64,000 nt of DNA, taken from the NCBI GenBank assembly GCA_911728435.2, contig OU452201.1:23746001-23810000 (forward strand). Direction: 5' to 3'. The notes beneath the pieces are model-generated. The model did no database searches. It was not told where the DNA came from and saw only the letters and a list, made by a program, of their open reading frames with translations. Origin of the DNA: Apoderus coryli (lineage: Eukaryota; Arthropoda; Insecta; Coleoptera; Attelabidae). The translations under genes were made by a program, and so were the position numbers. Below are positions 23,300-33,092 of the stretch, one piece after another. The stretch's first letter is position 1; each line of letters starts with the position of its first letter.

Positions 23300-23540
23300 C
23301 AAATCTTGGCATTGTTATTACGTTGTCTTGCGGTCTATCCGCAACTGAAGAGATGAACAGAAATCGATATGGAACTTGACCATATCGATGCAATTACTCG
23401 CTCTTCATAAACTTTGGTAAAGAGGATTATGACCTTAGATTTTCATTAATTACTCCTAATTACTATGGTTTCGACTTCTGTTCATTTATTGAGTTGCGGA
23501 TAGACCGCAAAAGAACGTAATAACAATGCGAAGATTTGCT
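23300..23540. repeat. Fold-back repeat, about 70-bp arms
   Basis: The left arm (23300-23369) and the inverse complement of the right arm (23469-23540) share ATTGTTATTACGTT, TTGCGGTCTATCCGCAACT and ATGAACAGAA in order, at roughly 85-90% identity. The loop is about 100 bases. It is a small nonautonomous fold-back element. Confidence 0.6.
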
Positions 23541-23598
23541 GTAAGGCAATTCTTTGTATGACACCGTTATTGAGTTTGGCGCTCTGGTATCTCTATGT

Positions 23599-23632
23599 GA
23601 ATAGCTGTAAACCCACCAGTTTACAGCTATTC
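23599..23632. repeat. Perfect 14-bp hairpin
   Basis: GAATAGCTGTAAAC (23599-23612) and GTTTACAGCTATTC (23619-23632) are exact inverse complements with a CCACCA loop. No T-run follows and no gene is adjacent, so a terminator role is not supported. Confidence 0.6.
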
Positions 23633-24254
23633 CAAAACAGTGCAAGAAGACTCAAACCAATTAAACGTACTATAACTTTACTACCTAGTAACTGTTTTAG
23701 AGATATCTGCTTCTGTAGATTGGTTGTTTGGTTGAATAAAAACTGATGTTAAATCCTCAGTTTGACTTAGTCTCACTGCGTATCTGAATTTAATAAATTC
23801 AAATTTTATACTGTAATAACAAATTAAAACAAGTAAACAGAACAAAAAATATAAAGATCTCAATAAAATAAATGACAAAAACTGGGAAAAAATTAATTCT
23901 CCTTAATATGTCGCAAGAAGACGTACAAAAGGTTTTTTGAGTAAAAACTAACTCCTATTTTTGTGTTTACATCACTATTGGAGGTTAAACCTAACTTAAT
24001 TCTATTTTCTTTTCATACCTATCCAAAAGAATAGGTAATAATAATATAGGTAATAATAGTATAGTAATAGGAGGCCATGAAAAAACGAAAACTCAGCTTC
24101 AAATTTGACAGCTTCGTAACATTAATTCGACTAACATTCATTTAGTTTGTTGGTTGTCGTTTAAAGTTATGTTTTATAAAATATAGTTGCAAATTATATT
24201 ATAATTCTTCAATTATACTTATTAATATACAATGAATTTGTGTCCGTAAATATA

Positions 24255-24426
24255 ATGAAATGAAAAATAATTTCGTGGCATAGCGGACAAAATTACTGGT
24301 GTTACCTACACAAGGGATTTTGTTGAATTTAATTACACTGAGGCGCTGCTAAATTAGACAAAATCCCTTGTGTAGGTAACACCAGTAATTTTGTCCGCTA
24401 TGCCACGAAATTATTTTTCATTTCAT
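24255..24426. repeat. Perfect fold-back element with 69-bp arms
   Basis: Positions 24255-24323 and 24358-24426 are exact inverse complements over 69 bases, with a 34-base loop. The arms contain TTTCGTGGCATAGCGGAC and GTTACCTACACAAGGG. There is no protein-coding content. Perfect arms in an otherwise decayed region imply recent formation, recent mobility or copy correction between arms. Confidence 0.8.
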
Positions 24427-25004
24427 AATTATTAATATGTTAATTATAATAAATAATAAACTAATTTTAAAAAAAGTTATATTGCATCAAGCAATATCCT
24501 AAAAAATGACAACCTGCTAGAAAATTTGTCAAAGACTGAAAAACAACTTCGTTCATTTTCAAAAAAAGGAACAAAGGTTTATCGAGAAGAAAAATAGCAA
24601 ATAAAGATAATATTGTTGCTGGTTGTATTCCTGCTGATCTAATCACGTCTACTCGAAAAATATAAAAGGCACAAAGCGTATTGAAAACAACTTCGTTAGG
24701 TATTTAACAAAATAAATGTTTTTAATGGAAATACATAATATAATAAACTAAATAAATATGATGATGATGATATACCTTTTAACCATAGATATGATGGTTT
24801 TTCAATATGATGTGGCTCCTGCCTGAATTCTAGTAATAATTTTGGCCATAATGAATGGGATATAACGGCCACATCAGTTGGCATGCTAGATCCCCGGACC
24901 TTATACCCATAGATTTTTTGGGGTATAAAAACTGAAGATTGCCTAAATAAAAGTAACACAATTGGGAAAATATATAAGTCTTTGTTTTGGTGATTGTAAT
25001 TATT

Positions 25005-25390
25005 TATTTTATAATGTGTTTTGATAAGCTTTCGCGTTTATTTAAAGTTTTAATTAAATTATTTTAATTAAACGAAACAACTCAGAAAGTAATATTTTTG
25101 TAAAAAAAAATCATTTAAGACAATTAAAACGTTATATTTATTATGCCACTGCTTTTTATAAGCATAATGAACACTAAAAATGAAAATTTTAATTTAAATT
25201 TGTGGAAAACGTATTACGTATATTATATGAGTTTGTTGAAATAAAATTGTCTTTTTTTAATTATTAAATTTATTATGTGTTTTGATAAGCTTTATCGTTT
25301 GTTTAAAGTTTTAATTATTTTAAATTAAATTATTAATTAAACAAAACAACTCATAAAGTATTATTTTTGTGAAAAAAATCATTTTTGCTA
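25005..25390. repeat. Two tandem copies of a unit of about 250 bp
   Basis: Copy A (about 25005-25256) and the first part of copy B (about 25262-25390) share TGTGTTTTGATAAGCTTT, TTTAAAGTTTTAATTA and AAACAACTCA blocks in order. The second half of copy A (GCTTTTTATAAGCATAATGA and on) is matched by sequence at 25985-26015 plus 33093-33200, on either side of the BEL element. Copy B is therefore split by later insertions. Confidence 0.6.
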
Positions 25391-25470
25391 CGACTGTCTT
25401 TAAATGCCTTTATTATATGTTCAATCATGATTTGAAAATGTAGTACATTGTAATGCTGTTAATCATTTAC

Positions 25471-25533
25471 CCGTGCGTAATAATATTTCCCACTAGTTAC
25501 CTAGCAACTAGTGGGAAATATTATTACGCACGG
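25471..25533. repeat. Perfect palindrome with 28-bp arms
   Basis: Positions 25471-25498 and 25506-25533 are exact inverse complements separated by 7 bases (ACCTAGC). The arm includes CGTGCGTAATAATATTTCCC. It lies inside the interrupted second copy of the 250-bp tandem repeat. Confidence 0.8.
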
Positions 25534-25831
25534 ATAAAATTTCCTGGTAATGACAAAAGTAGCGGCGGGCATGAAAAATCACCATAGCAACGCCGAAAAT
25601 ACAAACACCAAATTGACAGTTTAGGTATTTAGAATTAATAATAATTATAATTAAGTATTTCGCTAATTTCAAAACACAAAAACAGTAATAGTGAATATAG
25701 TTTAACACCACCTAGTAAATTTAATACTTCTAACTTATCGTATTTAGGCTTATACACCAACAGGGGTAGGTTTCGAAAAACAAATATTTTCCTAAAAATT
25801 ATGATGTTTAATTTAGTCAAAAGCACTAAAA

Positions 25832-25980
25832 CAGTCGTAGAAAAAGTATAGTGTTAAACTCACATGAAATGACCATTTCCTACTCGTATGATTTGCAGCA
25901 CTCGCCTGCGGCTCATGCTGGAAACGATCATACTCGTAGGAAATATATGTCATTTCATGTACTTTGCACAATATACTATA
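25832..25980 (+). repeat. Hairpin repeat with constant ends
   Basis: Starts with AGTCGTAGAAAAAGTATAGT and ends with AATATACTATA. Inside is an imperfect palindrome with arms containing ACATGAAATGAC/GTCATTTCATGT and TCCTACTCGTATGAT/ATCATACTCGTAGGA, and the tip ACTCGCCTGCGGCTCATG. The core is unrelated in sequence to that of the copy at 19741 apart from the GC-rich tip style. Confidence 0.7.
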
Positions 25981-26010
25981 CGCCATTTAAAACGTTATAT
26001 TATATTATTG

Positions 26011-26015
26011 GTTTT
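26011..26015. repeat. Target-site duplication of the BEL element, left
   Basis: GTTTT directly before the left LTR is repeated directly after the right LTR (33093-33097). A 5-bp duplication is usual for BEL/Pao integrases. Confidence 0.85.
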
Positions 26016-26613
26016 TGTTCGCATACCTCACACTGTATACCTCTATTATTCACCCTATACTATACCAACTAAATTTATTACCCGCGCGGCTTTTCTCAAA
26101 GCAAAGGCCGCACAACGCTTTTCTTTCTAAGTCCGACTTGCTGAAAAGCCGCCACTTTTGGATTTTTCGCTTCCCGTTATTCCACGCACTTCACTTGGCT
26201 TTTGTCGACCGAAGGTATAGGTACGCTCAAGCGAGTCGAAAAACTCTCTTTCTCACTCACTCTCTCTCACATAATAAATAATATATTATACGTAATAATA
26301 AAGCTCCCTTTATCACATGTAATAAATATTTATAATACATAGTTTTGATATTAGCAATAAGTTTAATATTATATTAAAATTAGTAAACAGTTTCGTTAAT
26401 TTAAACAGTTTTGTTCATTGTAAAAGCGTTAACTTTAAATCAATAATAATTGGTGTTTGTAAATAGTGTTTGTAAATAAAATTAAAATTGTTGTGTTAAT
26501 AAAACAGAAAATTATTTATTGTCTATTAATACAAACTATAATCACCTGCACCCCACCAGCAATAACATTCTCAAAAATCTCTTTTCCTATGTAAGGAGAA
26601 CTAAACCCTTACA
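26016..26613 (+). repeat. 5' LTR of the BEL/Pao element
   Basis: Begins TGTTCGCATACC and ends CCCTTACA, so it has the TG..CA ends of retroviral-type LTRs. It would carry the promoter and polyadenylation signals: a TA-rich block (TAATAAATAATATATTATA) in the middle and several AATAAA strings in the second half fit this but were not tested. The CT-rich repeat CTCTCTTTCTCACTCACTC lies upstream of the TA-rich block. Confidence 0.95.
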
Positions 26614-26617
26614 TAAG

Positions 26618-26635
26618 TGGTCCTTCAAACCGGAT
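26618..26635 (+). other. Primer binding site of the BEL/Pao element
   Basis: TGGTCCTTCAAACCGGAT lies four bases after the left LTR. It begins with TGG, the complement of the tRNA CCA end, as expected for a tRNA primer. The tRNA species was not determined. Confidence 0.7.
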
Positions 26636-27139
26636 GTCGGGTGATTAGAAATATATAAAAGCAATAAATAATTGAAAAACTACCAGTACGGGTGTGTATA
26701 AAAAAGTTTCACTCAAAAAACATTATCGGACAATATTCGTGTGGTAAACAGTCGATCAATAATATTAAAACAGATTTACAAGTACCGACGGCCCATATTT
26801 AAATGGATTATCTGGTTGATGGCAATCTGGATTAGTTCCTGAGTTCCCGAAAGTTTGGTTCACCAGAAAAAGCAAAACAAACGAGGTGAGATCGTCTTGA
26901 TTTACTTTACTTCTTCCAATGTGCAAAATTGGAAAGTCCCAGCGATCAGCAGCGTCGTGTAAAATTTGAAATTTAGTGTAGATATCTCAGACTTTCGTAA
27001 AATAAAAAAAAAACATATCTTAGTAAAGACAATTAAACGTAGGTTACTATTAAGTAGGTTAAGTACTTATATAGTTAAGCTTATTCAGGTATTTAGATTT
27101 TAATTAACTTTATTAAACTCTAAAAAAGAAAAAAAAAAT

Positions 27140-28549
27140 ATGGCTACTGTCGACGCGGAGTTAAAGAAATTTATAACAAAAAGAACTAGCATTAAAGGTA
27201 GTTTAACGAGAATAGCTAAATGGTTAGACGAAAATTACGACGTAGCCACTAACACTGTAAATATATTTAAGACTAGGCAACAAGCACTCTTAAATTTGTA
27301 TGATCAATATGGAAATGTGCAATCTCAAATTGAAGAACTCGATGAAACCCAAGAGTTAGACAGAGAGTTAATTGAAACAAACTATTACAATCTCGTTGGT
27401 AAATTTCAAGATAAAATTGATTCTTTCTCTACACCGAGCGCTACACTAACTTTAACAGAAGCAGCCCTCTCGTCTCACGGAAATTCACCATCTCTAGGTG
27501 CAAAAATACCGGAATTAAAGATTCCAAATTTCAACGGAGACTTTTCCAAGTGGACAAGTTTCTTTGACATTTTCTCCACTCTAATAATAAAAAACCCTAA
27601 TTTGTCAAATGTACAACGCTTGATGCACCTGAAAGGATGTCTTTCAGGTGAACCCCTAAATCTGATTAGTAATTTGCAATTAACAAGCTCTAACTTTGAT
27701 ATCGCTATTCAAACTCTCTCGGACAGATATAGTAATAATTTAATTACTATAAACTGTCATATAAAAACGCTGCTGGAACTTCCTTCTCTTGCAAAAGTTA
27801 ATGCTCAAAATCTTAGAGATTATGTAACTTCAATAAAACAAAATGTTGAAGCCCTTAAGGGACTTAAAGTGCCCGTAGATCAATGGGATCTACTATTAAT
27901 TTACATTTGCAGTCAAAAGTTGGACTACAACACACGCAGATCCTACGAGCTAGAACGTAACAGATCTGAATTGCCAACTCTCGAGGGATTTTTAAAATAT
28001 CTCAAAAACCGGTGCATAGGCTTGGAATGTCTCAATTTCGAGAACCTCACAAGGTCTAAAGAAAAACCGAAAATAAAAAGTCTTCAACCACACTCTCAAT
28101 CACATCACATTACAGCTGAAAATGCTACAAAAAACAAATTTGAGAAAAAATGTCTCTTTTGCGATAAACCAAATCACACTCTCTATAGCTGCCTCAAATT
28201 TAAGGACCTCTCTCAGAAGGAACGAAGAAATTACGTTCAATCGAAAAAGCTTTGTTTCAATTGCTTAGGGTCAAAACACTCCTCAGAAAATTGCAAGTCT
28301 GAATATGCTTGTTTATTATGTAAAAAACGACATCACACGTTATTACACAATGGTGATCTCACCACCCTCAAGGCAACCCCTCTCGGACAGATGCGAAAAA
28401 CAGGCAAGGTTCTGGAGGCGATAGTGCACCCCCTAATAGCCTTCATGGTGAAGCCCAAGGTAGCGCTTATACCTCACAGACTGGGCACGTCACGTCTGTC
28501 TCTTATCACAGTACAAACAATGTACAAATCATTTTGGCTACAGCTGTAG
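27140..28549 (+). CDS. gag: BEL/Pao Gag polyprotein part
   Basis: 469 codons as read. The N-terminal 100 residues are helical and charged. Residues about 120-300 contain KIPELKIPNFNGDFSKW and MHLKGCLSGEP, typical of the BEL/Pao gag core (DUF1759 type). Three zinc knuckles follow: CLFCDKPNHTLYSC (about 337-350), CFNCLGSKHSSENC (about 373-386) and CLLCKKRHHTLLH, which would bind the element RNA. The start codon follows an A-rich leader and is the first ATG of the frame. From about residue 414 the sequence no longer looks like this family: the pol frame already continues at about 28380, one base step back, so the C-terminal 55 residues are out of frame. Confidence 0.9.
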   Translation: MATVDAELKKFITKRTSIKGSLTRIAKWLDENYDVATNTVNIFKTRQQALLNLYDQYGNVQSQIEELDETQELDRELIETNYYNLVGKFQDKIDSFSTPSATLTLTEAALSSHGNSPSLGAKIPELKIPNFNGDFSKWTSFFDIFSTLIIKNPNLSNVQRLMHLKGCLSGEPLNLISNLQLTSSNFDIAIQTLSDRYSNNLITINCHIKTLLELPSLAKVNAQNLRDYVTSIKQNVEALKGLKVPVDQWDLLLIYICSQKLDYNTRRSYELERNRSELPTLEGFLKYLKNRCIGLECLNFENLTRSKEKPKIKSLQPHSQSHHITAENATKNKFEKKCLFCDKPNHTLYSCLKFKDLSQKERRNYVQSKKLCFNCLGSKHSSENCKSEYACLLCKKRHHTLLHNGDLTTLKATPLGQMRKTGKVLEAIVHPLIAFMVKPKVALIPHRLGTSRLSLITVQTMYKSFWLQL

Positions 28550-29730
28550 TTACTCTCCAAGGTCGCAACGGCGACCCAATTTACGCAAAAGCTTTGCTCG
28601 ACTCTGGTAGTCAGAGCTCTCTTATTACCGCGCAATTAGCACAAAACCTCGGTCACCGACCTTACACTAGCCCTGTTTATATTTCGGGAATATCAAACAG
28701 TAACACTCTTTCAAATAAAATGATTGATATATCTCTTACGTCGAAACACAATGCAAGTCAGCATTTCTCAGTGTCTTGTTCTATATTAGATAGAATTACA
28801 TGTCCCTTGCCGCAATCGTTTATTGATATAAACAAATTAAATTTACCGCCGAATATAAATTTAGCAGACCCGGAGTCTTTTAAGCCGTGTAACATAGATC
28901 TGCTATTAGGTGCCGATATATTTTTCGACTTGATGACTCATGGGAAAATTGAGTTGGGTACAGGGTTCCCCACACTATTTAATACACACTTAGGGTATGT
29001 TGTAGGTGGAAAGTTATTTCACAAAGTCGTTCGTTCAAACTTGAACATTCCCCGTAAAGTGTCTTGCCTTGCACAAACACTCTCAAAGAACTCCCTAGAA
29101 AATATTGGACCTTTATTAGAAAAATTTTGGGAAATTGAGGATTGTGAGTATACAAATTCCCTCTCACCATCTGAAGATCTAGCGGAAAAAATCTTTAGAA
29201 CAACAACAAAAAGACTAGAAAATGGACAATTTCAAGTTGATTGGCCATTAACAGAGCCTGACGCTTTTCTTAAATTAGGAAACTCGTTTAGACAAGCCAG
29301 CAATCGCTTCTTTTCGCTCGAGAAGAAATTCATTAATGATAAAAATCTCTTTATGGACTACAAAAAATTTGTAGATGATTACCTGGAAAAGGGTTACGCC
29401 AAAATAGTTCCCCTTCAGCTAGAAAATTCGCTCGTCCAAAACAAATATTTTTTACCACATCATTGTGTGATCCGAGAAGGAAACAAGTCGACAAAGCTGC
29501 GAGTCGTTCTTGACGCTAGTATGGCAACCAGCACTGGTTATTCCCTGAATGATATTGTTTTAAAGGGTTTTCCGGTTCAACCGGAGCTTTTCGACATTTT
29601 GCTCAGATTTCGCTCTTTTATTTACGTCCTAACCACTGACATACAGAAAATGTTTTTGCAAATTAAAATAACCCGGAACAAAGGTTCTTGCAAAATATGT
29701 TGTGGAGAGAAAGCCCTTCAGAAGAATTAA
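28376..29730 (+). CDS. pol: BEL/Pao protease and start of reverse transcriptase
   Basis: The frame is open from about 28376 and its first ATG is at 28534. The aspartic protease signature LLDSGSQSSLIT sits about 20 residues after that ATG, followed by LLLGADIFFDL, the second conserved protease block of Pao elements. The N-terminal half of the reverse transcriptase follows, with YFLPHHCVIRE, LRVVLDASM, GYSLNDIVLKG and TTDIQKMFLQI (first catalytic aspartate). At about 29672, in a CCC run, the frame breaks; the family sequence continues in the next frame. It encodes maturation and copying functions as part of one polyprotein, and here it is a broken segment. Confidence 0.88.
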
Positions 29731-30735
29731 AATGTTTGGAACTTTCTACAGTATTTTTCGGAAATAAAAGCTCTCCTTTTCTTGCGACTCGCTGTTTAGT
29801 GAAGTTAGCAGAGCTCGAAAAAGATACTTACCCTCTCGCTTCAGAAGCCTTATTAAGGCAGTGCTTTATGGATGACGTACTCGCAGGCACAGACTCGGAG
29901 TCAGACTTATACGAGTTAAAGGATCAACTTACCTGTTTGTTAAAAAAAGCGGGATTCTCCCTCCATAAATGGTGTTCAAACCTTGGCTCGTTGCAAAACA
30001 CTGATAACTCCGGTAGTAGCTATTCTCAGCCCGAAAAGTATGAAATTAACCTGGAAAATGTCTCTAGTAAGGTGTTAGGTTTGGCTTGGAAACCTACGGC
30101 TGATGTTTTCACAATTTCTCCTCCTACTCTTGATAGTGTCAGTCCCTTTACAAAGAGAAAGGTTCTGAGCATAATCGCCTCTGTTTACGACCCTATTGGC
30201 CTGGTTTCGCCCGTAATCGTTCTCGCGAAAATTATAATGCAGAAAATATGGATGTCCAATTTGGAATGGGATGATATCCTACCCAATGACATACTAAAGG
30301 AATGGACTAAATTCCTTAAAAATCTACCTTCCCTTAGTAATTTGGAAATCCCTAGGTACTTAATATTAAATAAAAGGATTTCAAAGCTTGAGTTACACGG
30401 TTGCAGTGACGCAAGCGCAAAAGCTTACGCGTGTTGTATATACTTTAGGGTCATCTATCAAGATGAGTCCGTCTCTTGTTCTTTAGTTTGTTCTAAAACT
30501 CGTGTTGCGCCCATTAAAAAGAAAATTTCCATAGCCAGGCTAGAGTTATGTGGATGTCTCTTACTCTCTAAACTTACGAATAGAGTTTTATCTATTTTTG
30601 AAAATCGAATCGCTATCTCTAGTGTGAATCTTTGGTGTGACTCACAAGTTTCTCTGTATTGGATAGATTCTTCCCCGTCTCGATGGACAATATTTGTGTC
30701 AAACAGAGTAACCCAAATACAATCTTTATGTTCGA
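29675..30735 (+). CDS. pol: BEL/Pao reverse transcriptase (C-terminal) and RNase H
   Basis: This segment continues the reverse transcriptase in a new frame (the ATG-to-stop frame is 29688-30848). It contains STVFFGNKSSPFLATRC, then CFMDDVLAG, where FMDD takes the place of the usual YVDD active site, and SLHKWCSN. Then come SIIASVYDPIGLVSP, typical of the Pao connection region, and an RNase H start (HGCSDASAKAYACCIYF) with RLELCGCLLL and LWCDSQVSLYWI. Beyond about 30735 the frame no longer fits; the family sequence continues for about 30 codons in another frame before shifting again near 30815. Confidence 0.88.
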
Positions 30736-30819
30736 ATGGCGTTACATACCCACAGGAAAAAATCCCGCAGACTTCGCAAGCCGCGGATTGCTACCGAATA
30801 AAACGAAAGTTGTTCCACT

Positions 30820-32451
30820 TGGTGGAGTGGACTAGATTTTCTTCTTAACCCTAACTGTAATTTAGATAAATTTAATTGCCCTTTAGAAGATAAAAATCTT
30901 AAACTCCCAGAAGAAAAAAAGACAAGTCTAGTAACTGTGAATAATGATTTTTGGAATACTTGGTTTGAAAGGTTTTCAAAATATTCTCGTTTAAACAGAG
31001 TCGTAGCTTATTTATTTAGATTTATTAAAAATACTAATCCCAAAATATTAAAGACTGACAAGAATTTGGGACCCTTAACCGTTGACGAACTGCGGCGAGC
31101 CCAAGAGTTCATTGCAAAGCAAATTCAGAAAAGGCATTTTGCTACTGAATTTTTCGACATAAGGTCAGGAAAAATTCTAGAAAATAAATCCATCCTAAGT
31201 CTTAAACCTTTTATAGATGATAAATGTCTAATTAGGGTTGGGGGAAGGCTGTCAAATTCAAACATCTCATATGATCAGAAGTACCCAATACTTCTTCCCT
31301 CCAAAAATCACGTCGTTCGATTACTTATGCAAAATGAGCATGAGTGTTTATTTCACGCCGGCCCACAGTCAGTCCTCTTTAATTTAAGAACAAGATTTTG
31401 GCCTATAGGAGGTCTCCGCACAATCAAACAAATAGTGAAACATTGCATTGTTTGCTTTCGCTTTAATTCCAAATCAGCTCAACAAATAATGGGTGATCTC
31501 CCAAAGGAGAGAGTCACTCAAGCCAGAGCATTTTCAAGAGTAGCATGCGATTTTGGGGGACCCATCCAAATTCGTTCTTCACGCCTTAGAAAGGCACCCC
31601 TTCAGAAATGCTACATCGCAGTCTTTATCTGCATGGTGTCCAAGGCTACACACATTGAATTAGTGAGCAGTCTCTCAACGGAAGCTTTCATTTTAACATT
31701 GAAACGATTTGTAGCACGCAGAGGTTGCCCAGAAATTATTTTCACGGACAACGCCACCAATTTCGTAGGTTCTAACAATCTCTTACGCGATTTATACACG
31801 TTCTTTAAAAACAAAAAGCATGTTTCTGATATTGAAGGCTTTTTATCCACGAAGCTGATTAAATGGAAATTCATACCTCCGCGCAGCCCGCACTGGGGTG
31901 GCCTGTGGGAGGCAGCTATAAAGAGCGCCAAGCACCATATCTATCGTATAGTTGGTAATGCAAATCTGACGTTTGAAGAGCTAAGTACGGTCCTGGCCCA
32001 AATAGAGGCCATACTCAATTCACGACCCTTACTCCCGTTAAGTGATGATCCCACGGATCTTAACTTCTTGACTCCCGGTCATTTTTTAATTGGCCAAAAT
32101 ATGACTGCTTTGCCAGAAAAAAATGTTTCTGATATACCCACAAATAGACTCTCGCTTTGGCAACATTGCACGAAGTTGCAACAAGACTTCTGGAATAAGT
32201 GGTCAGTAGATTATCTTAATAGGTTGCAGAATAGGCCTAAGTGGTTGCAACCTTCCGAAAACTTTAAAATAAATGATTTAGTTCTACTGAAGGAAGATAA
32301 CTCACCTCCTCTAAACTGGAGACGAGGTAGAATCACAGAAGTGCTGCCAGGATCGGACGGAAAGGTCCGGGTGGTTAAAATTTTAACCAAGGAAGGAAAT
32401 TTCACCAGATCTATTTCAAAAATTTGTCCTTTTCCTAAACAAAATTTCTAA
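30820..32451 (+). CDS. pol: BEL/Pao integrase
   Basis: The frame is open from about 30820 and its first ATG is at 30937 (504 codons from there). Counted from the ATG, the His/His-Cys/Cys zinc-binding domain includes NEHECLFHAG and VKHCIVCFRF (about 130-175). The catalytic core follows with CDFGGPI, IFTDNATNFVG and WGGLWEAAIKSAKHH, giving the D, D and E residues. The C-terminal domain contains NDLVLLKEDNSPPLNW and RVVKILT, the BEL/Pao tail (DUF5641 type). It would insert element cDNA into chromosomal DNA with a 5-bp stagger, matching the observed target duplication. The integrase itself has no internal stop. It ends 43 bases before the right LTR. Confidence 0.92.
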   Translation, partial: WWSGLDFLLNPNCNLDKFNCPLEDKNLKLPEEKKTSLVTVNNDFWNTWFERFSKYSRLNRVVAYLFRFIKNTNPKILKTDKNLGPLTVDELRRAQEFIAKQIQKRHFATEFFDIRSGKILENKSILSLKPFIDDKCLIRVGGRLSNSNISYDQKYPILLPSKNHVVRLLMQNEHECLFHAGPQSVLFNLRTRFWPIGGLRTIKQIVKHCIVCFRFNSKSAQQIMGDLPKERVTQARAFSRVACDFGGPIQIRSSRLRKAPLQKCYIAVFICMVSKATHIELVSSLSTEAFILTLKRFVARRGCPEIIFTDNATNFVGSNNLLRDLYTFFKNKKHVSDIEGFLSTKLIKWKFIPPRSPHWGGLWEAAIKSAKHHIYRIVGNANLTFEELSTVLAQIEAILNSRPLLPLSDDPTDLNFLTPGHFLIGQNMTALPEKNVSDIPTNRLSLWQHCTKLQQDFWNKWSVDYLNRLQNRPKWLQPSENFKINDLVLLKEDNSPPLNWRRGRITEVLPGSDGKVRVVKILTKEGNFTRSISKICPFPKQNF

Positions 32452-32480
32452 GAATTTTTTTTCTTCTCAATTTTGTTTTC

Positions 32481-32492
32481 GGTGGGGGGGAG
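32481..32492 (+). other. Polypurine tract of the BEL/Pao element
   Basis: GGTGGGGGGGAG lies immediately before the right LTR (two more bases, TA, intervene). It is the expected primer site for plus-strand DNA synthesis. Confidence 0.85.
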
Positions 32493-32494
32493 TA

Positions 32495-33092
32495 TGTTCG
32501 CATACCTCACACTGTATACCTCTATTATTCACCCTATACTATACCAACTAAATTTATTACCCGCGCGGCTTTTCTCAAAGCAAAGGCCGCACAACGCTTT
32601 TCTTTCTAAGTCCGACTTGCCGAAAAGCCGCCACTTTTGGATTTTTCGCTTCCCGTTATTCCACGCACTTCACTTGGCTTTTGTCGACCGAAGGTATAGG
32701 TACGCTCAAGCGAGTCGAAAAACTCTCTTTCTCACTCACTCTCTCTCACATAATAAATAATATATTATACGTAATAATAAAGCTCCCTTTATCACATGTA
32801 ATAAATATTTATAATACATAGTTTTGATATTAGCAATAAGTCTAATATTATATTAAAATTAGTAAACAGTTTCGTTAATTTAAACAGTTTTGTTCATTGT
32901 AAAAGCGTTAACTTTAAATCAATAATAATTGGTGTTTGTAAATAGTGTTTGTAAATAAAATTAAAATTGTTGTGTTAATAAAACAGAAAATTATTTATTG
33001 TCTATTAATACAAACTATAATCACCTGCACCCCACCAGCAATAACATTCTCAAAAATCTCTTTTCCTATGTAAGGAGAACTAAACCCTTACA
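32495..33092 (+). repeat. 3' LTR of the BEL/Pao element
   Basis: 598 bases, the same length as the left LTR, with two differences by eye. The partner LTR and flanking duplication make this call firm. The near identity implies a recent insertion if LTRs were identical on integration, as is established for LTR retrotransposons. Confidence 0.95.

Larger units (their letters stand above)
26016..33092 (+). mobile_element. BEL/Pao LTR retrotransposon, complete, young
   Basis: The 7077-bp element has two 598-bp LTRs (26016-26613 and 32495-33092) that differ at only two sites by eye (C/T changes near 26142/32621 and 26363/32842). It has a TGG-starting primer binding site four bases after the left LTR, a GGTGGGGGGGAG polypurine tract at 32481-32492 and a 5-bp target duplication. 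Internal coding order is gag with zinc knuckles, protease, reverse transcriptase, RNase H and integrase, the order of BEL/Pao and of Gypsy elements; the protein motifs point to BEL/Pao. The coding part, normally one frame of about 1770 codons, is split by four changes of frame, all in the same direction. It inserted into an older tandem repeat. Confidence 0.95.

Noticed and set aside
23599..23632. Rho-independent-type terminator hairpin
   Set aside because: The sequence is eukaryotic, has no T-run after the stem and no gene upstream.
28376..28549. Programmed -1 frameshift site between gag and pol
   Set aside because: No canonical slippery heptamer is visible at about 28380, and three further -1 steps occur later, so lesions or sequencing errors explain it better.
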